A stretch of DNA of 64,000 bases from Maledivibacter sp. GTDB lineage: Bacteria; Bacillota; Clostridia; Peptostreptococcales; Caminicellaceae. Below the pieces are notes generated by a model, which saw only the letters and a program-made list of their open reading frames with translations, was not told the DNA's origin and ran no database searches. This document shows, in pieces, positions 44,609 to 53,333 of the stretch (positions are counted from its first letter, which is position 1; every line of letters begins with the position of its first letter). The position numbers and the translations under genes are program-made. The stretch spans positions 1 through 64,000 of the forward strand of contig JAOASB010000019.1 in assembly GCA_025210375.1 (NCBI GenBank). The letters run 5' to 3'.

Positions 44609-44755
44609 ATGGAAACTAAGCTATGATTCAGCAGATATCCAGATTTTTATGAATTCTGGAAATCGCTAGACTCCTATGAAAAAACAATAGATGAGGACAC
44701 AGTTATATTTATGGATAAAAACAATAGGTTCCTTAAGTTTTTTTCGGGGCAATAA
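44609..44755 (+). pseudogene. Relic of an hflC-type (SPFH) gene
   Basis: AAGGAGGTTTACTATG opens a frame of METKL, then an in-frame TGA, then SRYPDFYEFWKSLDSYEKTI and DEDTVIFMDKNNRFLKFFSGQ to a TAA. The second part looks like the C-terminal end of HflC protease modulators (DPDFYxFxRSLxAYxK...SPDSEFFRF). The body of the gene seems deleted, leaving the ribosome site, a few first codons and the last 42. The region 44391-44608 and 44756-44815 holds nothing else recognisable. Confidence 0.6.
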
Positions 44756-44815
44756 GTTCTAAGTTTGTAAGTTCAGGGCCTTAAGATTTAGGTCATTCTG
44801 TTAGGAATAAAAATA

Positions 44816-44860
44816 AAAACTGACCGTCTATTCCGTTTGTTTATAGATGGTCAGTTTTTT
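44816..44860. terminator. Bidirectional terminator
   Basis: AAAACTGACCGTCTAT pairs with ATAGATGGTCAGTTTT, with T-rich runs on both sides. It serves the hflC relic and the convergent ABC permease gene. Confidence 0.9.
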
Positions 44861-44861
44861 A

Positions 44862-45605
44862 CTATTGTATATCTAATCTATTAAAATATATTATACAAGC
44901 TGCCAGAGAAATGATAAAAGTTAATGTTATAGAAGCTATAGAATATGATATAGGGTAATAAAAATCCTTTGGAGATGTTGAAAGAAGATAAGTCAGTGCC
45001 CATGGAAACAATTCCCCAAACTTAGTATCCGTAAGAACCAAGCTTGATATGGTAACAAAAATGCTAAATCCCATAGAAGGAATGTAGCTCTTAAATATTA
45101 AAGTTATAAATATAGTCACTGGCATCAAAGCAAAACATAGGACCCCAGTTAATAAATATATTATTAAATATTCACTTATCAGTTCTTTACTAAATTTAAT
45201 AAACAATCCCATGTAGTTTAAAAAAATAGATATTCCGAAGTTAAATAGTACAAGTAAAATAATCCATACAAATAGAATTATCATTTTACTAATAATCAGC
45301 TCTGTTCTCCCAGTTGGAATAGTTAACATATTCCCATATGTCCCATCTTGATATTCTCTATTAAAAATATATGTAGCTATTAGTCCAAACATCATTGGTG
45401 CTATTAAAACTGCAAAAAATATGTAACATTGCTCAAAATATCTTTGGGCACTAATATCTAAGGGTCTATTGGCTTTTAAGCTCAGAAATATTAAGTAATT
45501 AAGTATTGGAGCTACTGCTACACCAAACAAGCTAACCCATATCATAGTTGATCTCTTTAACTTTAACATCTCAATATTTAACGTCCTAATCAATTTTGTC
45601 ACCAC
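44862..45605 (-). CDS. ABC-2 type transporter permease
   Basis: 247 residues with six membrane helices; ABC-2 permease features include REYQDGTYGNMLTIPTGRTELIISKM (about 82-107). Related to the permeases of bacitracin/lantibiotic-immunity type exporters. It overlaps the ATPase gene by 20 bases, so the two make one exporter. Substrate unknown. Confidence 0.85.
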   Translation of the reverse strand: MVTKLIRTLNIEMLKLKRSTMIWVSLFGVAVAPILNYLIFLSLKANRPLDISAQRYFEQCYIFFAVLIAPMMFGLIATYIFNREYQDGTYGNMLTIPTGRTELIISKMIILFVWIILLVLFNFGISIFLNYMGLFIKFSKELISEYLIIYLLTGVLCFALMPVTIFITLIFKSYIPSMGFSIFVTISSLVLTDTKFGELFPWALTYLLSTSPKDFYYPISYSIASITLTFIISLAACIIYFNRLDIQ

Positions 45606-46506
45606 CAGTCAGCTTAATGAAATAATCCTCAAGATTATCTTCACTTAACCCTAACTTCAGTACATTAATATCATTTGCAACAAACATTTTATTAATTATA
45701 CTAGTCATTTCATAATGGGAATATATCCTTATGGTATTCTCTTCGTGGACTTCATAATCAGATAATTTCAATTCTCTCTCTAGCAGCATACAAGCCTTTG
45801 AATCATTAGAAACTTGAATCTCTATATATCTTCTATTTTTCTTTCTCAATTCATCAAAGGATATCTCTTCTAGCACTCTTCCATTATGAATTATTCCTAT
45901 TCTATTCGCCAATCGTTGTACTTCACTCAATATATGGCTAGATATAAATATGGTGATGTCTCTTTTCTCTGCCAAGGATTTTATCAGTCTACGTGTATCC
46001 TTTATACCTATTGGATCTAAACCATTTGTTGGTTCATCAAATATAATAAGCTCAGGATTATGAATGATAGCCCTCGCAATTCCCAAACGCTGCTTCATTC
46101 CAAGAGAGTATTTTTTTATTAACTTATTTCTTTCATCCCACATTCCAACTATATTTAAAGCCTCTTCTATTGCATTCATCTTCTGTACACCTAAAAGTCT
46201 AGTATTTATTTTTAAATTTTCTGCCCCCGTGAGATTTGGATAGAAGCCTGAGAATTCCGCTGCAAAGCCTACCCTTTCTAGAATGCTATATTTCGATTTT
46301 TTAAGATTTTCACCGAAAATTTCAATCTCCCCTGAAGTAGGTTTTATAAGTCCTAAAAGCATTTTTATAGTAGTGGTTTTACCCGCTCCGTTTCTACCTA
46401 AAAAACCATATATTTCACCTTTCCTTACGGTAAGATTTATATTGTCAACGGCTCTTAGCTTCCCATAGTATTTAGTTAAGTTATTTGTTCTTATAATAAT
46501 GCACAT
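45586..46506 (-). CDS. ABC transporter ATP-binding protein
   Basis: About 306 residues: Walker A GRNGAGKTT, signature YSLGMKQRLGIA, Walker B ELIIFDEPTNGLD and the switch His in ISSHIL. A C-terminal extension (about 215-306) is typical of bacitracin-resistance type ATPases. ATG 46506 is chosen because GGGGAGG lies 9 bases upstream; the GTG at 46515 is part of that site. It pairs with the permease that follows. Confidence 0.9.
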   Translation of the reverse strand: MCIIIRTNNLTKYYGKLRAVDNINLTVRKGEIYGFLGRNGAGKTTTIKMLLGLIKPTSGEIEIFGENLKKSKYSILERVGFAAEFSGFYPNLTGAENLKINTRLLGVQKMNAIEEALNIVGMWDERNKLIKKYSLGMKQRLGIARAIIHNPELIIFDEPTNGLDPIGIKDTRRLIKSLAEKRDITIFISSHILSEVQRLANRIGIIHNGRVLEEISFDELRKKNRRYIEIQVSNDSKACMLLERELKLSDYEVHEENTIRIYSHYEMTSIINKMFVANDINVLKLGLSEDNLEDYFIKLTGGDKID

Positions 46507-46542
46507 ATAGTCCACCTCCCCTTATGCTACTATAGTTATTTT

Positions 46543-46702
46543 AAGGCACATGAAAAAAATAAACAAGTCAGATTGCTAAGTAATTTCGATTATTATCTAT
46601 GTACTTTATCGTGGGCATACTAGCCCTATGTAAGGGATGAAGTAACGACAAAAAGAATTAAAAGGACGGGTAAGAAAACTAGTTTGTTTTTTAAATGTGC
46701 CT
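46543..46702. mobile_element. Palindromic-end MITE, family 2 (160 bp)
   Basis: Ends AGGCACAT / ATGTGCCT, then AAAAATAAACAAGT / ACTAGTTTGTTTTTT, the same ends as at 40572-40626 and 5650-5800. No frame of note. It lies directly upstream of the ABC exporter genes. Confidence 0.62.
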
Positions 46703-46784
46703 AAACCCCATAGCAATATATTAATCCATAGAATTTACAGACTAATTAACAGATTCTTAAAAAACTCTTAAAACATCATTTGTA

Positions 46785-46951
46785 AATTGAGCAAATTGCA
46801 TAATTACCTTCTGCAAAACTATCTACTATAATATAGTTAAGAAACCTTAAGAACTATACCATCAAATATGCTTATATCTTAAGCAATTAAATATAGGATG
46901 ATATTCGCATATCAGGCTTAGCCAAGTAAGAGTTATGCAATTTCCTCAATT
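46785..46951 (+). mobile_element. MITE-like element, complete copy B (167 bp)
   Basis: Terminal inverted repeats of 19 bases with one mismatch, AATTGAGCAAATTGCATAA and its partner TTATGCAATTTCCTCAATT. The interior matches the reverse complement of 1-144, including CAAATATGCTTATATC and GGATGATATTCGCATAT. No coding capacity. A clear target duplication was not found. Confidence 0.8.
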
Positions 46952-47028
46952 ATAAAAAAAGAAATCAGAAAAGAATTTTTCTTTCCTAATTTCTTTTTAT
47001 AATAAAAAATTAAAGAGGGATCACAGAG

Positions 47029-47130
47029 AGAGAGTTCCAGGTAAATCTTAATTTATACATCTCAAAATATCCGATGTTTCTGGGGATTTTTGATATGTAT
47101 AAATTAAAGTTTTGACTGGAATCTCTATAT
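47029..47130. repeat. 100-bp hairpin repeat, copy 2
   Basis: Near-identical to 28106-28206 in the same orientation, and again abutting a stop codon, here that of galM. The region 46507-47129 holds two MITEs, an imperfect T-flanked hairpin at 46953-47003 and this repeat; no gene was seen. Confidence 0.8.
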
Positions 47131-48182
47131 CATTTATTTATGTAAAATCTATATTTTGTATGAGCCTCATATTTTTCCCCAGGTCCATATATTTTTGTTG
47201 GAAAATTATCTTGATTTATTGAATTAGGATAGTCTTGGGTTTCAAGGCACAAACCTATATGCTTCTTACATTTTTTATTCCCACCCAATATTAAATCTTC
47301 TTCCAGTCCATTTCCCGAATAAAATACTACTACTGGCTGATCTGTTATCACTTCTAGTATTCTACCACTTTTCCAATGCTCAAGCTTTGCTGAGAATCCT
47401 TCCCCACTATTTAATAAAAAGGGGTGATCGTATCCTCCACAAAGTTCTAACTGCTGAACTTGTTTATTTATATCCTCACCGACCACTTTAGCATCTCTAA
47501 AATCAAAGACAGTGTTTTCTACATCGAAAAGCTCTCCAGTGGGAATTACCTCACCATCTACATATGCGACTTTATCAGCATTTATAGTTAGTTTATGCCC
47601 TAATATATCTTCCCTTAAATCGCCTGAAAGATTAAAATAGGAATGGTTTGTGAGGTTAATAATTGTATTTTTATTTGAAATCCCACTATATTTTATTTCA
47701 AGTTCATTATTATTATTTAAAATATAATTTACATCTACATGTAGATTTCCCGGGAAACCTTCTTCTCCATCAAGGCTCAAAAACGACATTTTGATACCGA
47801 TATAGTCATTTCCTTTTATACATTCTACGTTCCATAAAGCCTTATCAAAGCCTTTATCCCCTCCATGCAGATTGTTTTTTCCATCATTTTTCACCAGTGC
47901 ATACTTTTGTCCATGGATTTCAAATTGTGCATTGGATATTCTACCTGCAATTCTTCCAATTATTGATCCAAAGTAAGGTGATTTTTCTTCATAGTCCTTA
48001 ATATCATCGAAACCTAACACTATATTTTCAAGGTTCCCTTCTTTATCGGGAGCCATTATTTCCGTTATAGTTCCTCCATAATTCAGCACATTCACTGTAA
48101 ATTTATTATCATTTATCAAGCTATATTTTATTACTTCTTCACCACTTTTTAATCTTCCAAAGCTACTTTTTAAAATATCCAT
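47130..48182 (-). CDS. galM: Galactose mutarotase (aldose 1-epimerase)
   Basis: 350 residues. Interconverts alpha- and beta-galactose, feeding GalK. Visible family features are NDGKNNLHGGDKGFDKALW (about 78-96), NLTNHSYFNLSG, where the His is catalytic, YDHPF and LCLETQDYPN, which holds the catalytic Glu. Last gene of the galKETM run, 15 bases after galT. Confidence 0.92.
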   Translation of the reverse strand: MDILKSSFGRLKSGEEVIKYSLINDNKFTVNVLNYGGTITEIMAPDKEGNLENIVLGFDDIKDYEEKSPYFGSIIGRIAGRISNAQFEIHGQKYALVKNDGKNNLHGGDKGFDKALWNVECIKGNDYIGIKMSFLSLDGEEGFPGNLHVDVNYILNNNNELEIKYSGISNKNTIINLTNHSYFNLSGDLREDILGHKLTINADKVAYVDGEVIPTGELFDVENTVFDFRDAKVVGEDINKQVQQLELCGGYDHPFLLNSGEGFSAKLEHWKSGRILEVITDQPVVVFYSGNGLEEDLILGGNKKCKKHIGLCLETQDYPNSINQDNFPTKIYGPGEKYEAHTKYRFYINK

Positions 48183-48197
48183 AATTATTCAACTCCA

Positions 48198-49712
48198 CTA
48201 ATTATTTATACTTTCTAAAAATTTAATAAAAGCGCTCCTACCTTTATCATTAACCTTAAAAACTCCAGCATGTTCAAGGACAGACATAAACTTCTTACCC
48301 ACTTCTTCCCTTAGGATGATGTCCACCCTACTTTTATCAATATCTTTATATTTTTCCTTCAAATAATTAAACCATTGTATATGTTTTTTTAAGGACTCTT
48401 CTTCCTCGATATTTTTCCCAGGATTTATTAAATATTGACTTAATATATTTAATTCGTCCTTTAATCTAGCAGGTAATACCGCTAATCCCATTACCTCAAT
48501 TAAACCAATATTTTCTTTTTTGATATGATGTACATCATTATGGGGATGAAATATTCCCAATGGATATTCTTCACTAACCCTATTATTTCTGAGAACTAAA
48601 TCCAGTTCAAAATCCCTTTCCCTTCTTCTAGCAATAGGCGTTATTGTATTATGGGGTATGTCGTTGGTATGGGAAGATATATGGACTTCTTCATCACTAT
48701 AGGCCTTCCATTTCTCCAATATAATTTCTCCTAGCTCTGAAATTTCATATCTATTAGTGCCCCTTAATCGGATCACAGACATTGGCCATTTCACAATCCC
48801 AGCTTTTATATTAGGATAATTATGGAATTTAAAGTTTTTTTCTAATGGAGCCTTTTCCATGGCGAATTCATAATTACCTCCTTGAAAATGATCGTGGGAA
48901 AGGATAGAACCTCCAACAATAGGCAAATCTGCATTTGACCCAATAAAATAATGGGGAAATTTTTCTATGAATTCCAGCAACCTATCAAAGCTTTCTTTAG
49001 ATATTCTCATTGGCTCATGTTTGCCTTTAAATATTATGCTATGTTCATTGTAATAGACATATGGTGAGTATTGTAAAAACCACTTTTCATCTTTTAATGT
49101 AAGTGGAATCACTCTATGATTCTGTCTAGCAGGATGATTAACCCTCCCGGCATAGCCTTCATTTTCCCTGCATAGTAAACATTTCGGATATGAGGTTAAT
49201 TTTATGTTTTTTGCCGCAGCAATAGCTTTGGGATCCTTCTCAGGCTTAGAAAGATTTATGGTAATATCCAAATCCCCATATTTAGTTGATGTCTTCCAAA
49301 CAATGTTCTTGGCTATTCTATCTGTTCTTATATAATTTGAGCTTTTACTTAAAGCATAGTAATACTCAGTAGCTTTTTGTGGTTCTACCCAATACTTTTC
49401 ATAAAATCTTTTTACCACCTCAGATGGCCTAGGCATAAAACAATTCATTATCCTAGTATCTAAGAGGTCTTTATAGACAGGTGTATTGTGTTTTAATACC
49501 CCTATTTCATAGGCCCAACCTAATATATTTTCTAAAATATCCCTAGGTGAAGCTAGGTTTTCATTTATACCCTCAACTTCCTTGTAATCTTCTAAACCTA
49601 AAACATCTAGAAGTAAATTTTTAGAATAGGAAATATCATCTTCACCGATTAACCCTTTATTCAATGAATAGTTAATTAGTCTTTGTATTTCTAGGTATAT
49701 ATTACTAGGCAT
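48198..49712 (-). CDS. galT: Galactose-1-phosphate uridylyltransferase, class II
   Basis: 504 residues, the larger Firmicutes-type GalT, unrelated in length to the 350-residue E. coli form. Visible are NCFMPRPSEVV, LCRENEGYAGRVNHPARQNHR and SHDHFQGGNYEFAMEKAP, whose His-x-His region fits the uridylyl-His site. Swaps UMP between UDP-glucose and galactose-1-phosphate. It lies 11 bases after galE. Confidence 0.94.
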   Translation of the reverse strand: MPSNIYLEIQRLINYSLNKGLIGEDDISYSKNLLLDVLGLEDYKEVEGINENLASPRDILENILGWAYEIGVLKHNTPVYKDLLDTRIMNCFMPRPSEVVKRFYEKYWVEPQKATEYYYALSKSSNYIRTDRIAKNIVWKTSTKYGDLDITINLSKPEKDPKAIAAAKNIKLTSYPKCLLCRENEGYAGRVNHPARQNHRVIPLTLKDEKWFLQYSPYVYYNEHSIIFKGKHEPMRISKESFDRLLEFIEKFPHYFIGSNADLPIVGGSILSHDHFQGGNYEFAMEKAPLEKNFKFHNYPNIKAGIVKWPMSVIRLRGTNRYEISELGEIILEKWKAYSDEEVHISSHTNDIPHNTITPIARRRERDFELDLVLRNNRVSEEYPLGIFHPHNDVHHIKKENIGLIEVMGLAVLPARLKDELNILSQYLINPGKNIEEEESLKKHIQWFNYLKEKYKDIDKSRVDIILREEVGKKFMSVLEHAGVFKVNDKGRSAFIKFLESINN

Positions 49713-49723
49713 TTTCTCACCTC

Positions 49724-50710
49724 TTAATCTTCAAATCCATTTGGTTTATTTTGATGCCATGTCCACGCACTTCTAATAATATCTTCTATATTGGTGAAGC
49801 TTGGATTCCATCCTAATTCATTCCTAGCTTTTTCAGATGATGCCACAAGCTTAGCGGGATCTCCCGATCGTCTCCCAGTAATTTTTACGGGGATAGGATG
49901 CCCTGTAACTTTTCTAGCCCCTTCAACCATTTCCTTAACCGTAAAACCTTCTCCATTCCCTAAATTGTAAATTGAACTCTTGCCACCTCTCCTTAATTTT
50001 TCTAAGGCAAGTATATGGGCATCTGCCAAATCACTCACATGTATATAATCCCTTGCACAGGTTCCATCATGGGTATCATAATCATCACCGAATATTGAGA
50101 TATGTTCCCTTTTACCCAAAGGAACTTGTAGGATTAGGGGGATTAGATGTGTTTCTGGATTGTGATCCTCACCTATTTCTCCGCTTATATGGGCTCCTGC
50201 CACATTAAAATATCTTAGGGAAATATATTTTATTCCATATGCACTATCTGCCCATTTGAACATTTTTTCCATGGCTAGCTTTGTCTCTCCATAGGGATTT
50301 GTGGGCTGGGTCTTATACTCTTCCAATATTGGGATATTTTCTGGTTCCCCATATACAGCGGCGGTAGATGAAAATACTATATTTTTTACATTATGTTTTT
50401 CCATAGCTTCTAGTAGCCTTAGGGTCCCATAAACATTGTTTTCATAATATCCCAGGGGATTTCCCATACTTTCCCCCACCAATGAATTAGCAGCAAAATG
50501 TATTACTGCCTCTATCCTATTTTCATTAAATACTTTGTTCAAAAATCCTTTATCTCGTATGTCACCATTACAGAATTTGGCTTTTGGATGAATTGCGCCC
50601 TCATGTCCTGTTTGTAGGTTATCTACTATAAGAACTTCTTCTCCCTTATCAATAAGCTCATATACTGTATGACTACCTATATAACCTGCACCACCACATA
50701 CTAAAATCAT
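49724..50710 (-). CDS. galE: UDP-glucose 4-epimerase
   Basis: 328 residues, extended short-chain dehydrogenase fold. NAD-binding GGAGYIGSHT at 6-15, catalytic Ser region SSTAAVYG and YGETKLAMEK (the YxxxK pair), then LRYFNVAGA. Converts UDP-galactose to UDP-glucose in the Leloir pathway. It starts 13 bases after galK. Confidence 0.95.
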   Translation of the reverse strand: MILVCGGAGYIGSHTVYELIDKGEEVLIVDNLQTGHEGAIHPKAKFCNGDIRDKGFLNKVFNENRIEAVIHFAANSLVGESMGNPLGYYENNVYGTLRLLEAMEKHNVKNIVFSSTAAVYGEPENIPILEEYKTQPTNPYGETKLAMEKMFKWADSAYGIKYISLRYFNVAGAHISGEIGEDHNPETHLIPLILQVPLGKREHISIFGDDYDTHDGTCARDYIHVSDLADAHILALEKLRRGGKSSIYNLGNGEGFTVKEMVEGARKVTGHPIPVKITGRRSGDPAKLVASSEKARNELGWNPSFTNIEDIIRSAWTWHQNKPNGFED

Positions 50711-50723
50711 ACTATCACCCCGT

Positions 50724-51896
50724 CTACTTTAGTTCCCTAGCTCCATCACCGATTGAAGCCACATAAAATTCAGCCCCATAACCAATTATATCTTCATATC
50801 TTCTACCCACATTCTGAATGAATTCTTCAACTTTGTTATTTTCAACAATACTAACTGTACATCCACCAAAGCCTGCACCAGTCATTCTAGAACCAATAAC
50901 CCCCTCCTGCTTCCATGCCAACTCCACTAGGGTATCTAGTTCCTTTCCCGTTACTTCATAATCATCCCTTAGGGATATATGGGAAGCATTCATGAGTTTG
51001 CCAAATTCCTTTAAGTCCCCTTTTTCTAAAGCTTCAACAGCCTTTATGGTTCTTTGATTTTCATATACAGCATGCTTCGCCCTTTTTCTATCTATTTCAT
51101 TAGTTATTATGCTTCTATTTTCTTCAAACTCTTCATTAGTTAACTCTCCTAGGGAAGCTATATTAAGTTTTTCCTGTAGCTTAGCCAATGCTCTTTCGCA
51201 TTCACTTCTTCTTTCATTATATTTAGATTCAACTAAACCCCTACTTTTATTTGTATTTGCTATTATTATCGACGAATCCTTTAAATCTATGGTTGAGTAT
51301 TTGTATTTTAAAGTATTACAATCTAGTAAAATGGCTTTTCCCTTTCGCCCCATACCGCTTGCAAATTGATCCATAATCCCACAGCTGACCCCTATAAACT
51401 CATTTTCAGCTTTTTGACTCATTTGTACCATAGTGACCATGTCTACCTCGAGATTAAATAGGGCTTTAAGCATAACAGAAGTAGCCAACTCCAATGCAGC
51501 CGATGAAGATAGTCCTGAAGCATTGGGGATATCTCCCAAGAATACAGCTTCAAAACCTTTATCAATTACAAATCCATTATCTTTAAATATCTTTATTACT
51601 CCCTTAGGATAATTTGCCCAATCATGCTTTTCTTCATATAACAAGTTTTCCAGGGTAAATTCAATTATACCAAGGTCATTTAAGTTCTTAGAATACAGTC
51701 TAATTTTATTATCTTCTCTTTTCCTTGCTGCTACATATGTACCAAAGCTTAATGCGCATGGAAATACATGTCCTCCGTTATAATCGGTATGTTCACCAAT
51801 AAGATTTACTCTACCCGGTGCAAAAAATGTTTTCACTCCTACACTTTCATTAAATACATCAGTAAAATCCGTTTTAATATTCTTAGCTAGATTCAT
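50724..51896 (-). CDS. galK: Galactokinase
   Basis: 390 residues of the GHMP kinase family. Galactokinase signature GRVNLIGEHTDYNGG (about 28-42), ATP loop GLSSSAALELATSV, catalytic Asp in GIMDQFASGMG, and C-terminal GAGFGGCTVSIV. First gene of the Leloir operon. AAAGGGGGA precedes the ATG; a ROK-type operator candidate lies 21 bases further upstream. Confidence 0.96.
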   Translation of the reverse strand: MNLAKNIKTDFTDVFNESVGVKTFFAPGRVNLIGEHTDYNGGHVFPCALSFGTYVAARKREDNKIRLYSKNLNDLGIIEFTLENLLYEEKHDWANYPKGVIKIFKDNGFVIDKGFEAVFLGDIPNASGLSSSAALELATSVMLKALFNLEVDMVTMVQMSQKAENEFIGVSCGIMDQFASGMGRKGKAILLDCNTLKYKYSTIDLKDSSIIIANTNKSRGLVESKYNERRSECERALAKLQEKLNIASLGELTNEEFEENRSIITNEIDRKRAKHAVYENQRTIKAVEALEKGDLKEFGKLMNASHISLRDDYEVTGKELDTLVELAWKQEGVIGSRMTGAGFGGCTVSIVENNKVEEFIQNVGRRYEDIIGYGAEFYVASIGDGARELK

Positions 51897-51916
51897 GATG
51901 TATCCCCCTTTCTTTT

Positions 51917-51934
51917 TTTAGTTAATAAACAAAG
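51917..51934. promoter_or_regulatory. Candidate ROK operator ahead of galK
   Basis: TTTAGTTAATAAACAAAG, matching 15-16 of 18 bases of the site ahead of the ROK gene itself (53285-53302) and resembling XylR/NagC-type operators. Confidence 0.62.
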
Positions 51935-51988
51935 ATAATAAAAACCTATGAATACGTCTTTAGTTACAAATTGCAAATAAAAGCTGTT

Positions 51989-52034
51989 ATAGGGATTTCA
52001 GTATAACTTAACTTATACTATGAAAACCCTATAT
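51989..52034. repeat. Hairpin repeat (46 bp)
   Basis: Palindrome with ends ATAGGG / CCCTAT; inverted counterpart of 19424-19474. It lies between the ROK gene and galK. Confidence 0.6.
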
Positions 52035-52064
52035 AATCAAATTTTTACTGTTTAAAGCTTAATA

Positions 52065-53264
52065 TTAAACAGTAAAAATATCCCTTATGATTAAAGTTGC
52101 TGCACCTACTATCCCAGCATTTTCTTGGAGGTGAGTCTCTCCTATATATAAATTTTTAAGATTGTTGTCTATGCTTTTCTCTGATGCAGCTTTCTGAATC
52201 TCATCAAAAATAAATTCCCTTGCCTTTGATACTCCTCCTGCTAATAATATCATCTCTGGATTTAGGATGTTTATAATCATTGAAAGTCCATTCCCTATGT
52301 GGCTACCCGTCTCCTTAAGTATTTGTATTGAAAGCTCATCACCCTGTAGGGCCTCTATATAAATTTTTTCTGATGTAATATCATCAATGCTCATCCTATT
52401 AAGAATGCTGCTATTTTTACCATCCTTCACTTTTTTGATAAATCTATTCACAATCCCAATTCCCGATGCTACCGCCTCAAAGCATCCATACTTACCACAT
52501 TGACATTTTATTTTTTTATTAGTTATACTTACATGACCTATTTCTCCTGCTCCAAAATTCATACCTGTATATAAATTATCATTTAAATAAATTCCTGCAC
52601 CAATACCTGTTCCTATATTGAGAAGAACAAAATTTTTTGAAGCTTTAGCCCTCCCAAACCACTTCTCTCCAAGGGCCATTACCCTACAATCATTATCAAT
52701 TATTATTGGAACCTCAAATTCTTTTTCAAATATACCTACTATATCTATATCATGCCAATTAAAGGCTGGTGCATATATAGATAGACCTTTCTCACTATCT
52801 ACTTGACCATGAATTCCCATACCTATTCCTATTATCTTATTGAAACTGTCATCGTAACCCTTGACTACTTTGTAAATACACTTCTTCATTATTCCAATAA
52901 CTTGCTCTTCATTAGTTTCTATTCCGTAATCCAAAATCACCTTATTTATAACATTCCCATCAATATCAATCAATCCAGCTGTGGATTTCTTTATCCCCAT
53001 ATCTACTCCAACAACAAAAATTTCACTACTATTTAGCTCTAAAAGTATAGGTTTTCTTCCTCCACTGGATTCACCGCTTCCAACCTCTCTAATTATTTTC
53101 TGATTTAAAAGATCAGAAACATTACTAGAAACAGTGGCGGGATTTAAACCTATCTTTTTTGAGATATCAGCCCTTGATATAGGGCCTTTTTCCCTAATCA
53201 CATTCAAAATTGAAACCGTATTTATCTTTTTTATTAATTTTTTATCGGCTCTATTTATATTCAT
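52065..53264 (-). CDS. ROK-family transcriptional repressor
   Basis: 399 residues: an N-terminal winged helix (about 12-75, GPISRADISKKIGLNPATVSSNVSDL) and a ROK sugar-kinase-like domain with DMGIKKSTAGLIDIDG, NIGTGIGAGI and the zinc cluster CQCGKYGCFEAVASG. Likely represses the gal operon and itself, relieved by galactose or a related sugar. Matching operator-like sites lie before both genes. The ribosome site is weak. Confidence 0.88.
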   Translation of the reverse strand: MNINRADKKLIKKINTVSILNVIREKGPISRADISKKIGLNPATVSSNVSDLLNQKIIREVGSGESSGGRKPILLELNSSEIFVVGVDMGIKKSTAGLIDIDGNVINKVILDYGIETNEEQVIGIMKKCIYKVVKGYDDSFNKIIGIGMGIHGQVDSEKGLSIYAPAFNWHDIDIVGIFEKEFEVPIIIDNDCRVMALGEKWFGRAKASKNFVLLNIGTGIGAGIYLNDNLYTGMNFGAGEIGHVSITNKKIKCQCGKYGCFEAVASGIGIVNRFIKKVKDGKNSSILNRMSIDDITSEKIYIEALQGDELSIQILKETGSHIGNGLSMIINILNPEMILLAGGVSKAREFIFDEIQKAASEKSIDNNLKNLYIGETHLQENAGIVGAATLIIRDIFTV

Positions 53265-53284
53265 TGTTCAACCACGACTTTCTT

Positions 53285-53302
53285 TAGTTAGTAAATAAAG
53301 TT
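53285..53302. promoter_or_regulatory. Candidate ROK operator ahead of its own gene
   Basis: TTTAGTTAGTAAATAAAG, 21 bases before the ROK start codon, the counterpart of the site before galK. It suggests self-regulation. Confidence 0.62.
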
Positions 53303-53333
53303 AATTTTAATATATCATAGTATGGGTTTTGTG

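Noticed and set aside
44609-44755. Selenocysteine at the TGA of the short frame METKL-TGA-SRYPDFYEF
   Set aside because: There is no selenocysteine family with this sequence, and the tail matches the end of HflC; a deletion relic explains it better.
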